From Gyromitra esculenta (taxonomy: Eukaryota; Ascomycota; Pezizomycetes; Pezizales; Discinaceae): 64,000 nt of DNA. The notes below the pieces were generated by a model. It was not told where the DNA came from, did not search any database, and worked only from the letters and a program-made list of their open reading frames with translations. The stretch lies in NCBI GenBank assembly GCA_038503075.1, contig JBCAML010000016.1, forward strand, positions 186,001 to 250,000. The letters run 5' to 3'. Positions 35,591 through 48,100 of the stretch are shown piece after piece (position 1 is the stretch's first letter; every line of letters starts with the position of its first letter). The translations under genes were made by a program, and so were the position numbers.

Positions 35591-36520
35591 ATGTCCGGGA
35601 CAAATATCGAAACGCTTCCCTTCGACATATACGTCGAAATATTCGCTGCGATTGATAAATTCAAAGATGTCGAAATGCTTATCACCTCTTCTCCTTCCTG
35701 TCGCAGATTCTTCAACACTAACGAGACTTTCGTGTTGGTAAAAATCGTAAAGAAAACCATCAGCAAAGAAGCCTGGGAAGCAACACCAACAATCCTATCC
35801 TACCAACGACACAGCAACGACCCCTCCGTCGGCTCCGACGCGGAGGGGAACACACAGGATTATAAAAAGCCAGTCTTCGAGACACCATTTCGTCTCCGCA
35901 GAACAGACATCCGCCAGCTCCTCGCCAACCAACGGTTCTTCGAAAGCTGCTCTGAAGATCTTCCAATTTTCATCCATCTCTACTATCACAACTATCTAGA
36001 TATTTCCTTGACTAGCAGTGGGCTCGCTGTGCCCACCGTGGCCTGTTCTATGAAATTCGGAGACTCGTTTCCGGAGGAGTTGTTCTATAAGGTGTGGATC
36101 ATGAGTTTTCGGTTTGAGCATGAGAGCATCTATGCCTTGGCGCGTGACAAGCCTCTCTCGCCACAGGAATATGCAGATATCCAGGTCGCTTCTCGCATCA
36201 TGTGCAACAACACCTACGCTGTAGAGTTTGGTTGTGCACCGAAGCGGAGGTGGGAGGCGTTCGTGAATGTGGGAAGAAGTGGGTTTTTTGCGTTTTCTAG
36301 CCAGTGGCTGGTGTCGACGCCTGGAATCGAGTTGAATCCTGCGCTGTTTATGAAAGCTGCTTGTCGGCTCCAGGGGATCCACAGGATCAAGCGGTGGGCG
36401 GTTCGTACAAAAGCGATAGAGTTTATGAAGGATTGGCCAACTGCTAAAGTTGAAAAACTGGTGGATAGATGGGGGCTTGCTCGAGTTGAGCTGGAGGGTG
36501 AGTTTGATCAGGTGAAATAA
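35591..36520 (+). CDS. F-box-like domain protein
   Basis: An intronless 309-residue protein. The start MSGTNIETLPFDIYVEIFAA is preferred because CAAAAATGTC is a good context and the LPFDIYVEIF segment, with the following helix-forming residues to about 40, resembles the beginning of an F-box. An in-frame ATG at 35432 would add 53 residues of unlikely, hydrophobic and Ser-rich sequence. The remaining 260 residues have no clear repeat; they contain several Trp and aromatic-rich helices. F-box proteins usually bring substrates to SKP1-cullin ubiquitin ligases; this role is inferred from the N-terminal motif, which is not a perfect match. Such fungal families are large and fast-evolving. Confidence 0.7.
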   Translation: MSGTNIETLPFDIYVEIFAAIDKFKDVEMLITSSPSCRRFFNTNETFVLVKIVKKTISKEAWEATPTILSYQRHSNDPSVGSDAEGNTQDYKKPVFETPFRLRRTDIRQLLANQRFFESCSEDLPIFIHLYYHNYLDISLTSSGLAVPTVACSMKFGDSFPEELFYKVWIMSFRFEHESIYALARDKPLSPQEYADIQVASRIMCNNTYAVEFGCAPKRRWEAFVNVGRSGFFAFSSQWLVSTPGIELNPALFMKAACRLQGIHRIKRWAVRTKAIEFMKDWPTAKVEKLVDRWGLARVELEGEFDQVK

Positions 36521-37859
36521 ACGATGCCCTCGATATTGGAAAAGGGTACTTGAATGGGTTGAATGGAATTTGAGATTAATAAAAGAGATCAGTGGTTGAA
36601 TGTCCACTTAGGGTTAATACTGTGAGTGTGTTTTTCCGATTGGTTACCGGCTTTTCCTAGGCTCAGGTTATACATCTCTACTATTGTCTTTCCAAACATA
36701 TCGAGGCATTACTAAGACGATTCCCGATGATCTTAGCCCCATACTCATGGGTTCCATTACTCCTAGCTTTGAGTGACGTGAGTCATGACAAATCACTCGC
36801 TCTCCTAAAGCTTGCCCCCTAAAAGTGGAATTCTATCCTAGGAGAATCCCAAACTGTTCTAGTGAATGTATGAATGTTCTCTTTGGCTACGAAATTAGTC
36901 CAATTATTTCGAGTTCCATTTTCCGATCCCAGACAGAGTCTTCGATCGTCAGGATATCGACTTGAACCATGCAAAATTGTGACAACCAAGTTTCTAGTAT
37001 AAACGAACCCCAATTCCTATTATTCCTTTCGCCGGTGCTCAATAGGGCACAACCAACCCGAAACCGTGTTGCAATTGTTAATAATCCTTTGCGACTGCTG
37101 CTCTAGTAGAGTGGAATGTTAAAGAACCCCTGATAATATGACTCGTCCCAGGAGAAACTAGGATCGTGGTAATAGTATGTTTCACCTCGAAATACCACCT
37201 TCCATGGGGATGCAGATGTGGTCCAAGGTAAAGCGGAGGTCGGACGAAAACAATGTGATTGTGTCTCGAGATGATGAGGCTGCAAATCGGACAGCATCGG
37301 CTTACTAACTGGATTGGGCGCATGCATCCACAGTTAGCGCAAAACAGTTGCTGGGCGTGGTTTCTTCTGCTTTCCCTCTGCCCCATCAACAGAGTCTCTC
37401 TTTTCTTCCCTCCGTCTCGCTCGATCCTGTCCCCAGAGCAGTTGCTGTAGCACGCCAGCCGCCAGACGTCATCTTTCCAACCAGCCGCCAGCCAGCAAGC
37501 CGGCCTGTCGCGCGTTTCTCTCCGTGTCTGTCTGCTGTCGGCCCTGTGTTTTTTCTGTTTGCCCGGCCTTTCTTTACATTGCTATTATTGCTATTACATT
37601 ACGGAGTAACATCAACGCGAAACGGGATTCCCGTATATTTCCATCGTGACAGAGTGCGCGCCGGCGCACGTCTGCCCTCTTTCTTTCTCTGCGTATCGAC
37701 GGATTAGCACGAAGGTGGGATCGTCCCATAAGCCTCATCTTTACTAGGTGGTGTCGCGAGTCAGCCAGCCAGCCAGCCAGCCAGTGCGGTGTTAACTCTG
37801 GAGTCTGAACTGTACTGTAGGCAGTAGGATAACGATCACTCGCCAGCCCGCCGCCCATC
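36521..37859. promoter_or_regulatory. spacer and leader region of SIN3
   Basis: The later part (about 37.35-37.86 kb) is pyrimidine-rich and includes a (CAGC)n run at about 37762-37784, resembling a 5' leader and promoter. The earlier part has no recognised content. Confidence 0.4.
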
Positions 37860-40800
37860 ATGTCTGGCAAAGATAGCTGGCACCAGCCTCCCCCTCCCCC
37901 TCCACCCCCGTCTGAGCAGCAGCCGCCCCCGCAACAGCAGCAGCCGCCATCCGGGGGGCCTCCTCCGCCATCTTCCCAGCAACAGCAGCAACATAGGCCT
38001 CCCCCGCCCCCTCCTCATCCATACACGTGAGTGGTTGCTCTTTCATCCGCCTCTCTCTTTCCCGGGAGACTAAACGGGATGATCCGTTAGCGTGCTTGAC
38101 TGACGCGCTGAACTGTAGAAGTGGGCCCGGACAGCCACAGCCACCTGTTCTGCCGCCGCCTTCTATGGCCTCGGGTGGGTGTAAGTGCTCTCCCTCCTCC
38201 ATTGACACTGCTTGCGAAAAGGCGGCGTTCTGATCCGTGTCCGAGATGCTAGCGGGCTTCTTTAATTCCACAGCGCATCCTCTGTCGCTTCCTACTCTGT
38301 CAACCGGCTCCCATCCGTCCTATTCCCTACCAGCAATGCAACCAGTCCCCACAGGTCCTCCGCCGCCTGGAAGCAACGCGGGCCCCCAGCAGCAGAGAGA
38401 ACCCCAACAAGTTCCCCCAGCCGGACCTCCATCTCTCTCCCAGTCCCAGCAGCCCCAACAGCAGCAGCAACAAGGTCCCCCACCACAGCTTCAACGCCCT
38501 GGACCTCCATCTAATAGCCCCAGACAGGCTTCCATGGGAATGCAAGCCTCGACCTCACCACCTTTAGTTAACCAGATGCCTCTGTTAAATTCGTCCCAGG
38601 GACCTCATCCAGGTCAGCAGCAGGGCCCTGGGGGCCCTGGAGCCCATCCATTGTCAAGTATCTCCATTCCCCAACCACAGCAGCAGCAAAACTCGCAGCA
38701 GCAACAAAATTCACAGTCTCAGCAGCATCAGTCGGGTATGAACATTGCAGTCAGTCAAGCCCAGAGCCAAGTTCAGCACGCAGCGGCGTCTCAAATGCCC
38801 CCATCCGCAGCCGGACCCGGTAGTGGGCCCGGGGGCCCCATTCTGAATGTAGGAGGCCCCCTACCAGTAGTTTTTGCTTCCCCCGTTCCCTTCGCTTCCC
38901 CCCCCTTTGGTTCTTCTTCCGTTGCGGCGCACGATGTAGACCGCCGCAGGATGTCGTCTTCTTTTGCTTTGCAGGGTGCTCATGGTCAGTTGAATGTGAA
39001 GGATGCTCTGTCGTATCTTGATCAGGTCAAGTTCCAGTTTCAGGACCAGCCGGATGTGTATAACAAGTTCTTGGACATCATGAAGGATTTCAAGAGCCAG
39101 GCGTATGTAGTCCTAAACCCCTTCTCCTTCTCCTTTTTTGCTCATCGAGAAAGGAACAAAATGGTAATTGAAACGTTGGTGATGTTGACGAAGTTGGGCC
39201 TCCAGAATCGATACTCCCGGAGTCATCGACCGCGTTTCCACCTTGTTTAGTGGCCATCCGAGCCTTATTCAGGGGTTTAATACTTTTCTACCACCGGGAT
39301 ATCGCATCGAATGTTCCCAAGATCCTAGAGATACTAAGATTACCGTTACTACACCATCTGGTATTCACCACGCTTCTTCAGGTGGTGAGGTCTCAATCGG
39401 TGGTGGGAATGGTATGTCTTTAACTAGCGCTTCTCTAAGCGCTGCTGCTGGTGGTCCTGGGCAACCTCCTCATTCGAGATTCTATGAAATGCAAGGTAGT
39501 AGGTGGGGCAACGTTGATAACGGCATGTATGCTCCTTACAGCTCTGGAGGCCCTGGAGCGCAGCAGCAGCAGCAGCAGCCGCACTCAGTCCAGCAGCAGC
39601 CGCATCCAGCATCACAGGCAGAGCCGTTATCCGCAGATTCGCTGCATCAACAGCGATTAGCTCAAGCTCATCAGGAGCAGTTACGACAACGTCAGATTCA
39701 CGCTAGCGTTACCCAATTGCAGTCGGCTGCGGCCCAAACTAACGGGTCAACAATCAAGGTGCCTGCTGGATTCGTGGTTCCTCAAGGCCCTGGAACACCC
39801 TCTGGTGTTGTTGGTGATGCCAAGGCAGGTAAGGGACCCGTTGAGTTCAATCATGCAATAAGCTATGTCAATAAAATCAAGGTAAGTTTCCTTCCTTGGA
39901 CTTCGGTCACGTGTCGCTTCCCGTGGTGTGGAGCTCATGGCTTTGCAGAATCGATTTGCGCAGCAACCTGAGATCTACAAGCAATTTCTGGAAATACTCC
40001 AAACCTACCAAAGGGAGTCAAAGCCTATTCAAGATGTCTATTCGCAGGTGACAGAGCTTTTTAAGACTGCACAAGATCTCTTGGAAGACTTTAAACAGTT
40101 TCTCCCTGAGTCTGCTGCTCAAGCTCGCGCTGCGGCTGCGGCAAAAGCGGCTGCGGATGAAGCTGCATCATATCCGAATTCTGGCTTGGGGCCGCCGGGG
40201 TCAGGACCGACGGGGACCCAAACGAGGTTGCCGCCTGTCGGGAATTTTGCACCGCCACCGAGCGTTGGGAAAGAGACCAAAGGGAAAAAGAGACCTGGGC
40301 TTGTAGCGCAGCAGGAACAGAAGGCGGATGCTGCAGCGGTTGCAGGGAACGCCCAGGGAGGGAGAGGGGGACCTAAGGTGAGTTTATCACATTTCACATT
40401 CTCAATCCCTTAACCTAGTCTATGTGCTAGTATTGTAGTGTAAAGTTTTCGTACCTGCATTTATTTGCCTGTTATGAAGGGGCTCGCCGATAGGCTATTT
40501 GCTGTTTAAAACATTCTATGAGCAACATGTTCTTTCCCTGTTTCTCGGAGTTACGTTTAGTTCTCTCGGTTTTCATAGAGGGTTTGAGGTCCTAGACAGA
40601 TGGTTGCTGACAAATTTTCTCGATATTTAGAGGCACAAAACTGGTATCAACAAGCCCTCGGTAGCAGAACAGTTGGCAACCGTTTCTCCAACCCTAATCC
40701 CGTTCCAGCCTGAACCATTTGGTCCACCACCTCAACCGATGGCATCAACCGAAGAATTGGCGTTTTTCGACCGGGTGAAGAAATTCATCGGCAATAAGCA

Positions 40801-43493
40801 GACGTATAATGAGTTCTTGAAGTTGCTGAATCTCTTTTCGCAAGATCTTATCGGCAAGGACATGTTGGTCGACAAAGTTGCGAACTTTATCGGTGGCAAT
40901 AAAGAGTTGATGGATTGGTTCAAGCGATTTGTGAGCTGGGAAGGCAGGGACGAGGTTATCGATAATATTCCACGATCCTTGAATAAGGTTAGGCTGAGCG
41001 TTTGTCGCGGCCTGGGACCGAGTTATCGGCTGCTGCCTAAACTGGTATGTTATGCAATCTTCCGGGTTTTGGCGCCAAAAATGAAATTAACAAGGAATTC
41101 GGTCACTAGGAGGCACAGAAACCATGCAGTGGACGTGATGAAATGTGCTGGGAGGTTCTTAACGATCAATGGGCGTCGCATCCCACCTGGGCTTCTGAGG
41201 ACTCCGGGTTTGTGGCACACAAAAAGAACCAGTTCGAGGATATACTCCATCGTATCGAGGAGGAGCGCCATGACTATGACTTTAACATCGAGGCCAACCT
41301 TAGAACGATCCAACTCCTAGAGCCAATCGCACAGAGGATTGCAGGGATGACACCAGAAGAGAAAGCCGGCTATAAACTGCAGCCGGGTCTTGGCGGTCAG
41401 AGCAAGACCATCTACCAACGGATAATCAAAAAAGTCTACGACAAGGAAAAGGGTCTAGAAGTGATCGAAATGTTGCACAACAACCCTGTCGCAACTGTCC
41501 CTATCGTGCTGAAAAGATTGAAGTCCAAAGATGAAGAATGGAAAGCTGCCCAGCGCGAATGGCAGAAAGTCTGGCGAGACCAAACTGCGAGAGTATTCTG
41601 GAAAAGTTTGGATCACCAAGGTATCACAGTCAAGGGGAACGATAAGAAACAGTTTACTATCAAATCCTTGGTGAACGAGATCCAAGCCAAACATAGGGAA
41701 CAGATCAACAAACGGGTTAGCGCAACAACGCCTACACCTGAATTTCAATTCCAGTACTCGTTTGCAGATGTCGGGATCATTTTGGATGCTAGTCGGTTAT
41801 TAGCAGTTTCTTTGGAGCATAATAGTATCTTCAGCCTAAACGATCGCGAAAAGATTGATGGATTCATCAAATCGTTTATTCCTCTATTTTTTAGCATGAA
41901 TTCCAGAGACGTAGAGGATACTGTCAACAGCATCGCCCGGAAAACCCCAGATGAGGATCTGGATGAAGCTCACTCTCCTGCTGCTGGAGAGGGTACTTCA
42001 ACAAGGAGTGGGCGTCGCGGGCAGAGACAAGACCAAGATCTGCTCAGGGATGTTTTGAAGCGAGGGAAGAACGGCAAAAGCTCAAGGAAAGACAAGGAAG
42101 GGAGTGTAGTTTCGCGTGGAAGCAAGGAATCTACTCCAGAGATCGGGCCAGTAGATCCAGATGTCGAGATGAGCGTTGATGGACCCACAGATCGACCAAT
42201 CAAGGAAGAAGGCAGCTGGATTGCTAAACCACTAAAACACCTTCCTGACATGAAGCCTGGAACACCCACATCCCATGCCGACGAGCCAATGTTGCCGATC
42301 AAGAGGAACATCTACAGTCTATATTGCAACACCACCATTTATGGCTTCTTCCGAACTTTCCAGATTCTCTGTAGCCGCTTAGCCGACGTTAAAGCTTCCG
42401 AGGCAGATATCAAGAAAGATATCGAAATCCGCAAGCACCATAAAGTAGCAAATGAGCTCAACATCGCCAATCAGCGAATTGAAGACCTGTTTGCCGACAC
42501 AGGTCCAAATGCCAACTACTATTCGCAAGTGCTTGACATGTGTGAGAAGTTCATTGAGGGTGACATCGACACAAATACCTTCGAGGAGGGACTACGGTCA
42601 GTGTACGTGCAGAGAGGTTGGTCACTGTATACTATCGATAAGCTTCTACTCGCCATCTTGAAGTTCATCCAAACGATCGTGCCGAACGATACCAAGGAGA
42701 AGAATCTAGAGAAGGAGAAGAATGCGGATATTATCCTGAGGTTCCAGAGGGATAGGGAAAGGAGGGAGTTTACGAAAGAGAAGGGCGAGTATCAGGAGTT
42801 GATTGCGTATAGACGTAGTGTCGAGTCAATTTTAGGACCTGACGATCACGTTTACCGGATCGATTGGGTACGTATTTTTTTTCCACCTACCCGAATTTTT
42901 ATTAGCTAGATGAGTGATTACTGATGATCCGTTGGAAATTTTAGCACGAAGATACAAAAGAAGCAACAGTTCGCTTTGTCCCTCGTAACGAAGTTACAGT
43001 CAACAATGACCTTGACAAGGACGAGCGCTGGATCTACTATATCCAAACCTACATGATGGTTTCTCCCACAGAAGGTATCCCGCTTGACAAATGCAAGAAG
43101 GTATTCTTGCGCCGCAACCACCCATCCGAAGAAGACCTGCCCGAATCTACAGGATCGCCACGGGAAGTCACTAGCAACGCAATTGCGGATGGTGCATGCA
43201 GCGAGGAGAACATGGAGGTGAGAATATGTGTCAATACATACCGTCTCTTCTTCATGCAGAACACCGAGGACTTCATCGTTAGAACAAGGAAGGAACGTAT
43301 GGCGATGGGGCAAGAGCAATTAGAGCGGGTGCGAGAGAAGCGGAAGAGGAGGTGGAGAGAAAAAGTATTGAGTGATACACCATGGATGAAGGGAATGGAT
43401 AAGGAAGAGATTGAAGAGAAAAAGGCGGCGTGGGAAGAGTTTTTGAAAGAAGGGAATCATGCTGCAAAGGATGTAGACATGGGAGGTGTTTAG
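37860..43493 (+). CDS. sin3: SIN3 transcriptional corepressor scaffold
   Basis: SIN3 is the scaffold of the RPD3 histone deacetylase complexes. Eight exons (37860-38026, 38119-38180, 38274-39102, 39206-39881, 39949-40377, 40631-41044, 41110-42867, 42945-43493) join in frame to 1627 residues. The N-terminal 310 residues are Pro/Gln-rich. Three paired amphipathic helix domains follow: PAH1 about 316-385 ([20 protein letters not shown]), PAH2 about 564-630 ([20 protein letters not shown]), PAH3 about 762-825. PAH1 and PAH2 are each split by an intron. The HDAC-interaction domain starts about 838 with [17 protein letters not shown] and continues with [16 protein letters not shown]. The acceptor chosen at 41109 restores the expected LPKxExxKPC spacing. 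The C-terminal SIN3 region is intact, with a Ser/Arg-rich insertion near 1150-1230. Intron 5 is the longest, 253 nt. Confidence 0.95.
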
Positions 43494-44318
43494 TTTGTCT
43501 GTTGGGCGGAGCTATCATTAATTGTTGGTCGAGGGAGGTGGGGGTTAGGTTTAACATGTTGGTGCGGTTTTTTATATCACTATCACCATCTTTGCTTCTT
43601 ATATTACTCTGCTTTGAAGTTTTTTACGGGTTCTTTTATTCATTGTAACTTTTGTTCAGGATTTTTTTTATTTTTTTGAGAAAGATGGAAATGGGATTGG
43701 AATGGGCGTGGGGCGGGGCGGGGCGGGCGAAGCGAAAGGAAAGGACTAAATGCGTGCTATGCTAAGTATATGTTAGCTTTTGTAACGCCATTTACATATA
43801 TACGCACCATACCGTGAATTCGTGATCGCTTGTTGCGGGGGTTTGTAATTCTAAAAAGGGTTAATTTTTTGTAGCGTTCTTTTTGTTATCGTTGCCTTTG
43901 CTGCTTTTTGAATTTTAAGCCTTTATTGATCTGTTTTGAGTTCTACTCTTGAATCGTTCGTGTATCTACCTTTTATCCAACGTTGCGTCAAGATAGCCCT
44001 AACCCTAACCATATTCCAGAAAATGTACCAGAAATACAAAATTGAGTTATTAAATTAGTTACTAGATCCGGCTAGAGATCGAAAATTTGATAGAAGTGGT
44101 TTTCTGTGATGTAATATTTAGTTACTCCCTGAAGGGAGGGAAGCCGTAGTATGGAAGACGCAGGATTTCGGTCATTGACTATTTACTTTTTTTGATATTT
44201 CTATTTTCTTATTTATAGTCCTTCTCCCATAGCTGTTTCTATTATTTTAGAAAAGTTGCGATTGCGATTGTATGCGTAGTGTCACCTGGATGGATACCTG
44301 CTACTACTGTTACTACCT
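43494..44318. other. 3' region of SIN3 and spacer
   Basis: It contains a G-rich block at 43704-43727 with four consecutive runs of three or four Gs, and two adjacent copies of CCCTAA at about 43997-44010 (CCCTAACCCTAACC), the canonical telomere-type unit. No coding sequence is seen. Confidence 0.5.
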
Positions 44319-44474
44319 ACAGCATACGGCAAAAAAGATCGAGAAACCAGGGTCTACCGACAGGGCTTTGCGGCCAACCCAACTACTAGAATCTTCCTCG
44401 AAAACTCTAAGTAGCCAATAACAACCCCGAATCCCAAGTCTCACGTTTCTCGATCTTTTTTGCCGTGCGCTGTA
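44318..44474. repeat. MITE-like element, ~29 bp terminal inverted repeats
   Basis: The left arm (44319-44347) contains CGGCAAAAAAGATCGAGAAA; the right arm (44445-44473) is its inverted copy with two mismatches in 29. Outward of each arm is TA, which could be a Tc1/mariner-like target duplication or part of the repeat. The core of about 97 bp is unique and has no open frame. Confidence 0.68.
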
Positions 44475-47400
44475 TCAGTTATCAAACGAAGACGGAGATT
44501 CCTTTTGGCCCCCATGTTGATTGGATGCTGACGAGCTGCATATGAGGTGTTTTTCTTCTTCTATTATGACTGTATAGTCTGTGATACCTAACTGCACATG
44601 TGTTTGGCCGCAAAACGCGGGTAGTAATTTTTTTGACAGCGGCGTTGGTGGTAGCAGAAAAGGGGGGAACATGTAGGGTGTCCATGTAGCTGAGAATCCC
44701 GTTATGTCCGAAATATAGCGTCGGTGGTTGGCTAGCATACTTATTATACTAGGATGAAATATTAATTTTCCTTTCCCCTGTAGGGTCTAGGTCTTGATGG
44801 CAATAAAAAATTCCGTAGGGCTAGAGATTAGGGCCCAATTTGATGATCAACCATCAAGTCCCTGGAGCAATGTATAAGTGTAACTGTATGAATTCATGCA
44901 TGTACTTTAGACGATTATTAGCATAGGTTAATTCCAATGACAATTCGCGGGATAGTGCTCGCAAATCCTACATCAAGGGCAGAAGGTATAAGAAATGGAT
45001 GCCAAGGCTCGTAAGGGTTATGTGGGTCTGCAAGGCTGGGGACTGTAGGTGTCTTCACTATACCGGCCCGAGCTCGGACTCCTTTGCGAATTGAGGAGAC
45101 TTAGTGAATTGAAAATTTTTGCCCAGCGACAGTTAGAAACCACTCCAATTTATCTATTTTCTAAAAAGGAGAGGACGATCTGAGAACGGCTCGCTGAAAT
45201 CATTTAGAATTCCACTTGGTCTTCATCCTTCGTACTCGCACGGCACTGTGTTGCTTCCTGGCCTCCACTCAGCCGCAGGCTTGGAAGGCACCAGAATTGG
45301 GACTTGTATGCGAACGTAGTTGGATAATTAGTAGAAGTTGGGGGTACTCGGCAGTGGCGTCTGCAAATGACCTGAGAGGGGAGGGGCTTTGAAACACCAT
45401 TCTTCGACATCGACGAAGATCACTTGTTGGCAAACGAGGAGGTACATGCTGGTGAGGCGAGAGCATTCATCAATAAATATACTCGGTGAACCAAGAATAT
45501 GCTAGCTAAAACGATAACATTCGTCAGTGATGGCAGAGATAATTTTGGGGTTATCAGTATCACACGTTAGTAGGAAAAAGCTGTGGTGGCCGTTAACGAA
45601 TCTGGGTCATGAAGGATAAACTGTAATGGAAACACTTATTCAAAACGCCAAGGGGATTTGTTGCCATTTCCGGGGATGCGATTTTACATTAAAAGCATTC
45701 TGATGCGGACGATGGACATGGAATATCGGATGGCCATGTGAATCGAAGGAGGGGTATGCTGAAGGAGGGGTATGTTGAAGGAGGGGTCGGGAGATGGGGA
45801 TGAGGTTCGATAGAGCTTTGATGGTATTGGTAGGTGACGCGTGATCATCTCGTACGCGGTACCGAAGCAGCTGAAACGGAACCCTGTTGCCGGATTCAGG
45901 TTCTGGGCGAGGCTGGATAATGGTGTATTTAATAATGATCATTGTAATAACGATAGTAATAGTAATAGAGGAATAAGTACATGTAGCGGGAATAATGGCG
46001 ATGCAGTGATATATCTAGTGACGAGGGACGAGAGGTAGGCGTGGGGGACAAGGCCTGGGCTTTGGGGGGTAGGGTACATGTAGATATGATAATTGGGTTC
46101 AGACCTGATATTAGAGTCGCTGGGAACTGGCATGGGATGGACGCATAGGCATTAGGCATCGCTTGATCTGAGGGTACATGTATTGTCTATGGAAGCGGCG
46201 GATAGCTGAACTAGGTTCATAGAGGAGTTAAGATGAAGCCGAAATGTCAAGGCGGCAGGGGGTTTCCGTAACTAATGCTACCTACATGGGGAGTAGTAAG
46301 AATCCCTAGTCCATGTAGTTTTAAGATATCGATAGCAGTTGGAGTATCGATATGGGTATGGTTCAGCTCCGAATGTATCGATAGAAGACCCGTTATTTTT
46401 CGTAAAGTTATGTGCACTGACGCTGCGTAAGAGAACATCGTTTTCGGGAACCCACTGGCGTGGGGGAGGGAATCATGAAATTTTAACTATTGCCCGCTGC
46501 TGAGAAGCTTGGTTGAAAGAGGAAGTACGGCCATATTATTGGTGTTCGCACGACTGCTAGATAATCACCAATCGAGTCGCTGGTTGCATATAGTAAGCAA
46601 AGTCCCTTCCTATTCCCGTTGCCCGCGTGAGTAGGTGAGCAAGAGATATCTTATCCTCAAGACCTGAATCTGGGCCTGCGGGCTGCCATCCAGCTGTGAG
46701 GAAGTCAAGGCGCGAGGTCCAAGAAATTATTCCGAAAGATAAGTTGTTCCGACCTTGTTCATCCTCAGGTCTCCCAAACCCTTACCTATTAGGTATCCTA
46801 GTCCCCACCTCTTGGATGTTGTCGCTTTCTTGTTCCCGGCCCCTCCTTCCTAATATTCTCGAATTTCTACCCGTTCCATTGCCCCGCTCTGGTGCTTGCC
46901 GTGTGCATCTACGTACTTTTGGGGGGGGAGCGAAGGACACGTCGCGCTTGCTTGTTCCTGTTTTTCTATGTACTATTTCTCTTTTGGGGGATTCATTCTT
47001 TGTTTCTCCTGTTGGCCCGTTGTCGCTTCTCATTACTTTTTCTCCCTTCCTTCTTCCCTTTCGCTTGTCTTAGTTTTACGTTGATTCAACTGCATGCTGC
47101 ATATGGTGATTGAGGATTATTTTCTCATTCTGGCATGGAATCCCAGCTTCAAACACACGTGGAGTACATTTAGAGAGCGGAACGTTTCTTGTGTCCCACA
47201 CAATAGAGCAGGTATATGTAGTCAATTGAGCCTCCCCTCTCGCTCCAGATCCTAGCGCATATCCTTCCGGTTTAAGTCCGCAAAGACCTAACGTAATAAA
47301 ACGACCGCCTGTATTGAATTGTACGCACAACCACGCCATACCATATTTCGCTGTACTGCACAACGACTCGGTTTATCCAGCTCATCATACATCACCCTCC

Positions 47401-48100
47401 TTGGTTTACCACATCTGTCCTGCACTCTTCCATCTGTAACAAGTCAAGTCAGCGCACTGCTGTAGACTCCCCCTCGCCGGTAGTCTGTACGGTCTAATTC
47501 GGCGGGCGAGTGACAAGACATACCCCACCACCTCCACGACGATACATACTACACATATCATCGTTACCACCAGGTACAGATACAGACGTACATACATATA
47601 CATACATACATACATCATCCCTGGTCGCACATACTTTACTTTACAGCACTGTGCGCTTTCGTCCTGCCAACAGCACGAAGCTCCTGCTCTGTCAGGGCTA
47701 GCAACCCGTTAAACCTCGATACGTGCAGAAATAGCAGCAGCAAACGCGATAGCCAAGGATCCATCGTAGAGTACCTAAATCGCAGCCACAAAGAAGAGAA
47801 AGGGCTAGGAAAGCTAGAGCAGCAAGAACAGCACCACATCCGCAGCAGAGTCGCTTTCAGGAAAGTCGAGTCGAAGCAGAAGCGGCTATTGGCCAAGCCA
47901 ACGGCAACGGCAGCAGATGGTAGCAGCGGCAGTAATAGCAGTGGCGGTTATCGTTTAGTTCCCCACCATCACCACCACTATCTCCACTCCAACAGCAGGG
48001 TGACGCTCGTTCCCCCTCCAACCAATCCATATCTCCCGATACATTCTCTCTAGAACCCTTTCTCTTAGAACTCGCACATTGCGATTGTGCGGATGCGACC
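44475..48100. other. long spacer and leader of the WD40 gene
   Basis: About 3.6 kb without a convincing gene. Features are a short direct repeat AAGGAGGGGTATG (about 45.76-45.79 kb), a T/C-rich block near 46.7-47.1 kb, and an (ATAC)n microsatellite at about 47589-47614. The last 500 bases are CA-rich and look like the leader of the next gene. Confidence 0.4.

Noticed and set aside
46696..47113. Overlapping T/C-rich frames in the SIN3-WD40 spacer
   Set aside because: The longest lacks an ATG start and all consist of Leu, Phe, Ser and Pro from pyrimidine runs.
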